Below, piece after piece: positions 50,639 to 56,058 of a stretch of 56,058 nucleotides of DNA. The number at the start of each line of letters is the position of its first letter. The stretch's first letter is position 1. Below the pieces are notes generated by a model. That model made no database searches and had not been told where the DNA came from. It saw only the letters and a list, made by a program, of their open reading frames with translations. The translations under genes were made by a program, and so were the position numbers. Origin of the DNA: Clostridia bacterium (GTDB taxonomy: Bacteria; Bacillota; Clostridia; UMGS1883; UMGS1540); NCBI GenBank assembly GCA_017620205.1, contig JAFZQX010000043.1:1-56058 (forward strand), written 5' to 3'.

Positions 50639-50760
50639 AATATAATTACGAAGTATGAAAACGAGACATTATTGTAGCTCTGTTGCACTTAACGCATAAT
50701 GGGCGGATAAAACTAGCAGATTCTTTTACACTCAATTTAATTAACAGAAAGGGCTTCACC

Positions 50761-51435
50761 ATGATATATATAACAGGTGATACGCACATACCAGTCGATA
50801 TTCAGAAATTTTCTTCAAAGCGTTTTCCGCAGCAAAAAGAAATGACCAAAAGCGATTATGTAATAATTTGCGGCGATTTTGGCGGTGTTTGGGACGGCAG
50901 TAATGAAGAAAAGTACTGGATAGATTGGCTTAAAAGCAAGAGCTTTACAACTTTGTTTATAGACGGCAATCACGAAAATTTTGAAAAGCTGAATAGCCTT
51001 CCGGAAGCAGAATTTGGCGGCGGTATTGTGCATAAAGTTGATGACGGCATTTATCATTTGATTCGAGGCGAAGTATATATAATTGACGACAAGAAGTTCT
51101 TTGTGTTTGGCGGAGCAAGCTCACATGACAAAGAAAACCGCACAGAGGGTAAAAACTGGTGGAAAGAAGAAATGCCGAACGTTCAGGAATACAACCATGC
51201 CGAGAATAATATCAAAAAGAATAATTTTCATTTTGATTATGTGATAACCCATTCTGCTCCAACATCCATTCAAGCGGAAATTGCTCCCACATACGAAATA
51301 AACGGGCTTACAGAATTCCTTGAAAAGATTAAAACCGGCATCAGCTATAAAAAATGGTTTTTCGGACATTATCACAAAGATCTTGAATTAGGCGAAAAGT
51401 TTATTGCAGTATTTGACAGCATTATAAAGCTTTGA
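50761..51435 (+). CDS. Calcineurin-like metallophosphoesterase
   Basis: The 224-residue enzyme has all metal-binding motifs: GDTHIP, CGDFGGVWD, DGNHENFEKLN, ITHSAPT and FGHYHKD. Such proteins cleave phosphomonoester or diester bonds; substrates cannot be told. ATG at 50761 is chosen with AGAAAGG upstream; an ATG at 50683 adds 26 residues that do not fit the family. It is the last intact gene of the island, on the same strand as the toxin pair but 122 bases away. Confidence 0.88.
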   Translation: MIYITGDTHIPVDIQKFSSKRFPQQKEMTKSDYVIICGDFGGVWDGSNEEKYWIDWLKSKSFTTLFIDGNHENFEKLNSLPEAEFGGGIVHKVDDGIYHLIRGEVYIIDDKKFFVFGGASSHDKENRTEGKNWWKEEMPNVQEYNHAENNIKKNNFHFDYVITHSAPTSIQAEIAPTYEINGLTEFLEKIKTGISYKKWFFGHYHKDLELGEKFIAVFDSIIKL

Positions 51436-51440
51436 TTTAA

Positions 51441-51605
51441 ATTCTTTTACAGCCGTCGCAAAATCACATAGGCAATTTCCGTGTGGAAGATTACAGGCTT
51501 CTCGCTGAAATAAAAGCAATTCTGATATTAAACACCAAACGCAGGCGCGATGTCTATGAAAAAAATACACAGCATAGAAATGATAAAACTATAAAACGCT
51601 TGTGA
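51441..51605 (+). pseudogene. Remnant of a RelE/ParE-type toxin gene
   Basis: A 54-codon open frame (ATT 51441 to TGA 51605) without a start codon encodes HIGNFRVEDYRLLAEIKAIL and LNTKRRRDVYEK, which match the last part of the RelE/ParE fold (GxFRV..YRLLxEI, then RRRDVYEK). The first half and the antitoxin gene are missing, so it is a decayed gene. Confidence 0.6.
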
Positions 51606-51719
51606 GTACACTTTGAGTACAAAAGCTTGCTAAAATCAAATCACAAGATAAAAAACGGTTAAATTTGCGAAATAATATCACAGAAAAGCACCATAAAACA
51701 CCTTGATTAAACCTTCGTG
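51606..51719. other. Non-coding end of the guaA island
   Basis: A/T-rich DNA without an open frame between the RelE remnant and attR. The direct repeat GAGTACA (51603-51625 region) and adjacent sequence might be recombinase-arm sites, but this cannot be told. No integrase gene or remnant is seen. Confidence 0.4.
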
Positions 51720-51735
51720 AATCGAGTGGGAGTAA
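51720..51735. repeat. Direct repeat attR of the guaA island
   Basis: AATCGAGTGGGAGTAA repeats the guaA end (48848-48863) with 15 of 16 bases, including the codons for IEWE and the stop codon. Confidence 0.8.
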
Positions 51736-51754
51736 AATTTTAATAAATACAAAG

Positions 51755-51790
51755 AAAAAGAGCCGGTTGTTTAAACAACCGGCTCTTTTT
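51755..51790. terminator. Bidirectional terminator between the guaA island and the envelope operon
   Basis: AAAAAGAGCCGGTTG pairs with CAACCGGCTCTTTTT in a near-perfect stem with A and T runs on the two sides. It ends the membrane-protein operon on the minus strand and probably was the original guaA terminator on the plus strand. Confidence 0.9.
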
Positions 51791-52697
51791 CTTTTTCATC
51801 TTTATTTCTTTCTTTTAGTCCTTCCAAAAAGCCGTTCATAAACGGCTTTGTCAGGTCATCGATATTAAGAGAGTACTTGTCTGCGATAAATTCCAATATA
51901 TCATACGGAATTTGAATACGGTTTTTTTCGCCTTTCCCGCCTATCATAACACCGAGTTTGTATATCCCCGCGGTAATTTCACCCGGAGCTGCATCCGATC
52001 TTAAAAGCGCGAGCATCTTATTCCTGCGGATATTTGTCAGGCGGTTTGAAATTATTCTTATTAAATAGCTTAAGAAAAGCCCCAATATAAACAGTATAGG
52101 TATTGCCACCCAATAAGGAAGAACTTCATTTATATGATAAATATCGGGCCAGCCGCCGTTTGTTTCGCCTATCAGTATAACTTCAATAAAATAAGCGATT
52201 ATATATAAGCACAGCGGTATCATTCCGAGCATCTGGTTTTTCAGTGTGTATATGTATCCGTTTTCGGTCTGAAAAAACGAAATCAGAATAAGTACGGGGC
52301 AAAAGATATGTGTAATCAAATTGGCGCCTCCGAAGGCGTCTTTTGGAGACACCCTGCTTATAAAGCATACAACGCAAAAAAACATGACGGTAACGGAAAC
52401 CGCGGCGGTAAAGTGCATAAGCGATATCCAGCGCGGAAGCGTAAAACGCTTTTTCCGTATGCCTTCAACGGCGAAAGGAATTGTAAAAGCCGCCGAGAGC
52501 ATTGCTATTGTGTTTGAAATCATAGTAAAGTAGATAAACGAGAGAAAACCGTTTTTTCCCATTTCAACATTTGTTTTATTAACGCCCGCTATTATCCCGC
52601 AAAAGGCAAGCGCAACCGTCAGACATCCGGCGCAAAGCGCAACTATACTCCGGCGTTTCATAAGCCTTATAAGATAATCATTTTTTCTTATTGCCAT
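51771..52697 (-). CDS. Pr6Pr-family membrane protein
   Basis: The 308-residue protein has about seven hydrophobic segments (near residues 18, 45, 85, 120, 150, 185 in the membrane part) and a C-terminal soluble tail. FLSFIYFTMISNTIAMLSA is typical of the Pr6Pr/FAR-17a-like group. The function is unknown. ATG at 52697 is preferred (AGGGG upstream) over an ATG at 52778, which would overlap the glycosyltransferase by 100 bases. The tail ends in a charged KERNKDEKEKE stretch. Confidence 0.75.
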   Translation of the reverse strand: MAIRKNDYLIRLMKRRSIVALCAGCLTVALAFCGIIAGVNKTNVEMGKNGFLSFIYFTMISNTIAMLSAAFTIPFAVEGIRKKRFTLPRWISLMHFTAAVSVTVMFFCVVCFISRVSPKDAFGGANLITHIFCPVLILISFFQTENGYIYTLKNQMLGMIPLCLYIIAYFIEVILIGETNGGWPDIYHINEVLPYWVAIPILFILGLFLSYLIRIISNRLTNIRRNKMLALLRSDAAPGEITAGIYKLGVMIGGKGEKNRIQIPYDILEFIADKYSLNIDDLTKPFMNGFLEGLKERNKDEKEKEPVV

Positions 52698-53880
52698 AAA
52701 TAACCCCTTTACCGGAGAATTCGCTTTTCCCGTTTTCTGTAATTGCCTCTTTATATAACTGCAAAACAGAGTCTGCAAACGCGTCGCTCGAAAAATCCTT
52801 TGCCTTTTTAAGTGAATTTTGTTTCATGTTTTCCCTGAGACTGTCGTCGCAGAGCATCCTTTGGGCAAACTCTGCAAACTCCTCACGCGAATGATATATC
52901 ATACCGTTATAACCATGCTCCAAAACGCCTGTCAGCGCGTCATCGGCGCGGCACAGCATGGGAAGCCCCTGCGACAACGCTTCAAGATAACTCATACTGT
53001 GGACTTCAAATGTCGATGCCGACACAAATACATCGCCTAAATTATAATAACGCCAAACATCTTCCGCGGGAACGCGGCCCGTAAATATTATATTATCTTT
53101 AAGATTCAGTTTTTCCGTTTGTTTTTCAAGATAGCTTCTGTCGGGACCGTCGCCCACAAGAAGAAGCTTCACATCAGGCATCTTATTGATGAGTGACGGA
53201 AGAAATGCAATAAGTTCACGTATATTCTTTTCCTTGCTCAGCCTGCAAACAGATACAAGCACTTTCGTATTGTCGTCTATCCCGAGAGATTTGCGCAATG
53301 CGCCCCTTTCCGATGCGGACATGGTTTTCTGATATTTTTCGAGTTCCATGCCGTTTGGTATAACAGCCATGCGTTCCTGCATGGAATGTAAAAACGCAAA
53401 ATCACTTGCCTTTTGAGACGGAGCGATAACTTTGTCCGCATTGTGGTATAAGATTTTTCCCGTGCCGCACATAATTGCTTTAACGGGAGGAAAACCCTTA
53501 AGCCGCCCAAATACAAAGTGCGCGTAATCAGTATGGCAAGTCATAATAAGCGGGGCGCCGCAGCGTTTCATGATCCTTTTTGCCATAATATACGCCGAGC
53601 CCTCCGTCTGGGCATGGATAATATCAGGATGCCACGCTTCAAGCTCCTTCAGCAGAGGATCGTTTATTGACAAGGCAATACGCATATCCGGGTAATAAAA
53701 CGCCGGGACGGATTTAATAAAATAATCATCTCCGTCCCGAAAAGACTTGAGGCAGTTTGAGGGTGACAGTATTTTTACTTCGTGTCCCTTACGGCGCAGC
53801 CCCGAACACAACGCGAGTATTGATGCGGTAACGCCGCCGGTATTATATTTATAACCGTCCGTTGCAATCAGAATTTTCAT
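52678..53880 (-). CDS. Glycosyltransferase family 4 protein
   Basis: The 400-residue GT-B enzyme has an N-terminal acceptor domain (TDGYKYNTGGVTASILALCSGL...GHEVKILSPS), the linker, and a C-terminal nucleotide-sugar domain with LLLVGDGPDRSYLE and the E-x7-E-type segment STFEVHSMSYLEALSQGLPMLC. It resembles sterol/diacylglycerol glucosyltransferase-type GT4 enzymes. It starts with ATGA overlap at the SLH gene stop, so it is in one operon with it and acts on an envelope glycolipid or polymer (inference). Confidence 0.9.
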   Translation of the reverse strand: MKILIATDGYKYNTGGVTASILALCSGLRRKGHEVKILSPSNCLKSFRDGDDYFIKSVPAFYYPDMRIALSINDPLLKELEAWHPDIIHAQTEGSAYIMAKRIMKRCGAPLIMTCHTDYAHFVFGRLKGFPPVKAIMCGTGKILYHNADKVIAPSQKASDFAFLHSMQERMAVIPNGMELEKYQKTMSASERGALRKSLGIDDNTKVLVSVCRLSKEKNIRELIAFLPSLINKMPDVKLLLVGDGPDRSYLEKQTEKLNLKDNIIFTGRVPAEDVWRYYNLGDVFVSASTFEVHSMSYLEALSQGLPMLCRADDALTGVLEHGYNGMIYHSREEFAEFAQRMLCDDSLRENMKQNSLKKAKDFSSDAFADSVLQLYKEAITENGKSEFSGKGVIYGNKKK

Positions 53881-55802
53881 TGTTTAACAAATGTGCTTCC
53901 TTCTTCATTGCCGTCAATATTCCAAATAAGCTTGCCTTCATTATCAAGCGATAAAACGCCGCCTTCGTCTGTAACTTCGGAAACTACAGTGCCGTTGCCG
54001 TTTTCATCATATTCCGTTACAATGTGCCTGCAGGTGTTATAAACAAGCTTGCCGTCATCTGTGAGATTTGCCGTAATGCTCCACGTGCTTACCTCAAACG
54101 CACTTCCGGGCCATCTTGCTTCTATATCAACTTTTGCAAGACCGACGCTCTTTGTAACAGTCATCACGCCGCGTCCCGCGATTTCCTCGCTCCACTGACC
54201 GAGAAACGGGTCAAGCTCTTTGTAATCCTCTTTTTTGCCGGACAACTCTGCAATTGCAAGATACCAGCTCTCCATAGCCTCCGTATTTGTAACAGTGCCT
54301 TCAAAAACACGTTTATACACTGTTTCGTAACCGTCCCTTACTTCGCGGACAAGATTTCTGTCTGCGGTAAAGAAATCATAACGGACTCCCTCATCGGGGA
54401 AATTGAGAACAACATACTCGCCGTCGGGCGCTTCCGTATTTTCCGCCTCTTCAAAGTTTCCGCCGAGCAGATACTCCGCATATTTCGTGCCGTCAAATTC
54501 TCCGGGCTCAAGCGGCCCGTACTGCGTTGAGCTTAAAGTGTATTTAACGTCTTTTGCATAAGCAATGCGCGCAAGGTACATGTCAAGCATTGTGTTTGTA
54601 TAGCTTACCGGTGTCAAATCGCTGTTGTTATTAAGTATCTCATCAATTAAACCGCCGCGCACCCATTCGTTTAGCTCTGTCCACGCGTCAATATCTTCGT
54701 TCATTTTCTCGTTGGTTTCACGGACATATCGCACATCCGTCGGTGTACAGAACAGATAATATTTGCCGTCTTTATCCTTTGCAAAAGGCTCTATTCCCGA
54801 CATGTCGCCGCAAAGAAGTTCATGCAGTCTTTCCTCATTAACTCTGATAATTCTGAAAAGCTCACCTATTTCTTCGGTAACCTCTTCGCCCATGGCTTCA
54901 GCCGCATCAATCGACGCTCCTTCCGATACAACGAGCAGAAGTTCATCGCCCGTTTCCTCATCTTCGACGCCGTAATAAGCGTAATAAAGGCGGTCAAAGT
55001 ATTCCTGCGGAATGGGAATAGAATATTCGCCGAAATATATTTCCGCGGGAGCTTTTTTCATATCATCTATAAGCTTTGTCTGATAAAGGAAGGAAATCAT
55101 CTCTCCTCTAATGCAAGGATCGTTTGAGCGAAACAGCGTGTTTTCCTCCGTGATACCCGAATTTTCTTTTGTTATAATACCGTTAAGCAATCCCCAGAAC
55201 ACGGGAAACTCATAGTAAGATTCTTCGGGAACATCGGCAAACATTCCCGCCTCGCGGATTCCTTTTACCATGCCCTGTACAAAAACAACACCCAAATCAT
55301 CTGCCGTTGAATTTTCGTCCAACGTTATATCGGCAGTAAGGTCAATGCCGTCAAGCGGGCAATCCATAAATCTGTACAGAAAAGTAATACACATTGCTCT
55401 GTCGCAGACAGCGTCGGGACCGAACACCTTGTGGGGGCCTTCGATATATCCCTCGGCAATGCCGCTTGCGGCTGCCCAAAGAACCGCCTTTGTATACCAC
55501 TGTTCGCTTTCGGTAAATACATCAAAGAACGGGCTTGGACCGTCAACCTCCGGCTGACCTGCCATACGCCACAGGAATGTAACTAATTGCGCGCGTGTAA
55601 CAGCGCCTTCGGGATCAAAAAGATTGCCTCCAACGCCCTCTGTTATTCCTTCTTCTACGCCCCACTGCACAGCGTCATAAAAATAATCCGTTTCCGCAAC
55701 ATCCGTAAACACCGCCGTTTGTGCCGATGCGGTTATTGCAAGCATACTCATGCAAACGGCAAAAGTAAGTAAAACCGCAAACATTTTTGAAATCTTTTTC
55801 AT
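53877..55802 (-). CDS. Exported S-layer-homology protein
   Basis: The 641-residue protein begins with a signal peptide (MKKISKMFAVLLTFAVCMSMLAITASAQ). It has three SLH repeats (about residues 30-88, 92-150, 165-240; each with a YxxAVxWGVxxGI or AVLWAAASGI core and a TRAQLVTFLW-type end). The rest (about 250-641) is mixed and not recognised. SLH repeats bind pyruvylated wall polymers. ATG at 55802 (GGGG upstream) is chosen because it starts the signal peptide; an ATG at 55886 adds a non-matching lead. A promoter is found at 55840-55868. Confidence 0.9.
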   Translation of the reverse strand: MKKISKMFAVLLTFAVCMSMLAITASAQTAVFTDVAETDYFYDAVQWGVEEGITEGVGGNLFDPEGAVTRAQLVTFLWRMAGQPEVDGPSPFFDVFTESEQWYTKAVLWAAASGIAEGYIEGPHKVFGPDAVCDRAMCITFLYRFMDCPLDGIDLTADITLDENSTADDLGVVFVQGMVKGIREAGMFADVPEESYYEFPVFWGLLNGIITKENSGITEENTLFRSNDPCIRGEMISFLYQTKLIDDMKKAPAEIYFGEYSIPIPQEYFDRLYYAYYGVEDEETGDELLLVVSEGASIDAAEAMGEEVTEEIGELFRIIRVNEERLHELLCGDMSGIEPFAKDKDGKYYLFCTPTDVRYVRETNEKMNEDIDAWTELNEWVRGGLIDEILNNNSDLTPVSYTNTMLDMYLARIAYAKDVKYTLSSTQYGPLEPGEFDGTKYAEYLLGGNFEEAENTEAPDGEYVVLNFPDEGVRYDFFTADRNLVREVRDGYETVYKRVFEGTVTNTEAMESWYLAIAELSGKKEDYKELDPFLGQWSEEIAGRGVMTVTKSVGLAKVDIEARWPGSAFEVSTWSITANLTDDGKLVYNTCRHIVTEYDENGNGTVVSEVTDEGGVLSLDNEGKLIWNIDGNEEGSTFVKQ

Positions 55803-55839
55803 TTTCCCATATTCCCCTTTCGAGTTTTTTGTTATATTT

Positions 55840-55868
55840 ATTATAACATAAACGAAGCTCAGGAACAA
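55840..55868 (-). promoter_or_regulatory. SigA-type promoter of the SLH operon
   Basis: Minus strand TTGTTC (55863-55868), a 17-base spacer and TATAAT (55840-55845), about 40 bases before the SLH gene. Confidence 0.75.
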
Positions 55869-55951
55869 TAGTTTTCGTAAAAACAATTTTTAATTTTTGC
55901 CGTTTATCTTATGCCGCTTTGTAGGTTTGTCAATGATGTGTTACAAAATTT
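55869..55951. other. Region between the SLH promoter and the IS element
   Basis: A/T-rich DNA with no gene. It likely includes the terminal repeat of the partial IS; no further signal is seen. Confidence 0.4.
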
Positions 55952-56058
55952 CTAAAACACTTCGCCATTATCAAGGAAAGCTTTTATGTAATCGGCAGGA
56001 GCTTTCCAGTTGAGAGGACGCATAGGAAACTTGTTATAGTTATAGTTGTGTACCTTTA
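55952..56058 (-). mobile_element. C-terminal end of a DDE transposase (partial IS element)
   Basis: The minus strand from the window edge reads VHNYNYNKFPMRPLNWKAP...FLDNGEVF and stops at 55952-55954. It matches the C-terminal 'NYxRPxxxLNWKAP' end of rve-type (IS3/IS481-like) transposases. The rest lies beyond the window. The sequence from 55925 to 55951 (TTTGTCAATGATGTGTTACA) likely holds the IS end. Confidence 0.7.

Noticed and set aside
1-56058. tRNA or rRNA genes
   Set aside because: No cloverleaf with CCA-end context or rRNA-like conserved block was noticed on either strand.

Overview
The window looks like a chromosomal segment of an anaerobic, endospore-forming member of the Clostridia. 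The evidence is YunB and a spore-type M14 gamma-D-glutamyl endopeptidase, a dnaG-rpoD-trmK cluster, a two-subunit (HisZ plus short HisG) histidine pathway, 2-hydroxyacyl-CoA dehydratase activator genes, strong GGAGG ribosome sites and frequent TTG starts. The exact genus cannot be told from the sequence alone.

Layout. 1-3.2 kb: exported stalk-domain protein, efp, a CD1247-type zinc-ribbon protein and mgtC. 3.5-4.7 kb: a barnase-like RNase toxin with two near-identical barstar inhibitors, flanked by inverted copies of a structured repeat. 4.9-7.2 kb: spore peptidase and yunB. 7.2-20 kb: a compact phage morphogenesis block (small terminase, adaptor, portal, scaffold, coat, large terminase, tail hub, fibre-like and coiled-coil virion proteins, holin, endolysin) with a repressor, an ImmA-like peptidase and a sigma-region-4-like activator. 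It looks podovirus-like and complete for particle building and lysis, but no integrase, replication gene or long-tail gene is visible. 20.2-35.7 kb (all minus): housekeeping genes: phosphatase, trmK, rpoD, dnaG, dgt, ispA, xseB, xseA, nusB, rseP, dxr, cdsA, uppS, frr, pyrH, uraA, upp. 35.9-40.3 kb: two genes of the 2-hydroxyacyl-CoA dehydratase activase system. 40.3-47.9 kb: a complete his operon hisZGDCBHAFI(E). 47.9-48.9 kb: a stand-alone synthetase part of GMP synthase. 48.9-51.7 kb: a 2.9 kb island between direct repeats of the guaA 3' end, carrying a DUF4417 gene, an orphan polymorphic-toxin/immunity pair, a metallophosphoesterase and a decayed RelE-like gene. 51.8-55.8 kb: an envelope operon (SLH protein, glycosyltransferase, membrane protein). 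The right edge holds the C-terminal end of a transposase.

Most unusual signals. (1) A dispersed element of about 190-230 bp, in five copies plus a fragment, has stems that change sequence from copy to copy but keep pairing, and it always follows a stop codon in the same orientation as the gene. (2) The phage block lacks integration and replication genes. (3) A 13-base promoter box (CCATTGTTTGTCA) occurs at two phage promoters and at the promoter of the guaA island, suggesting that the island is wired to a phage regulator. No tRNA, rRNA or CRISPR array was seen.
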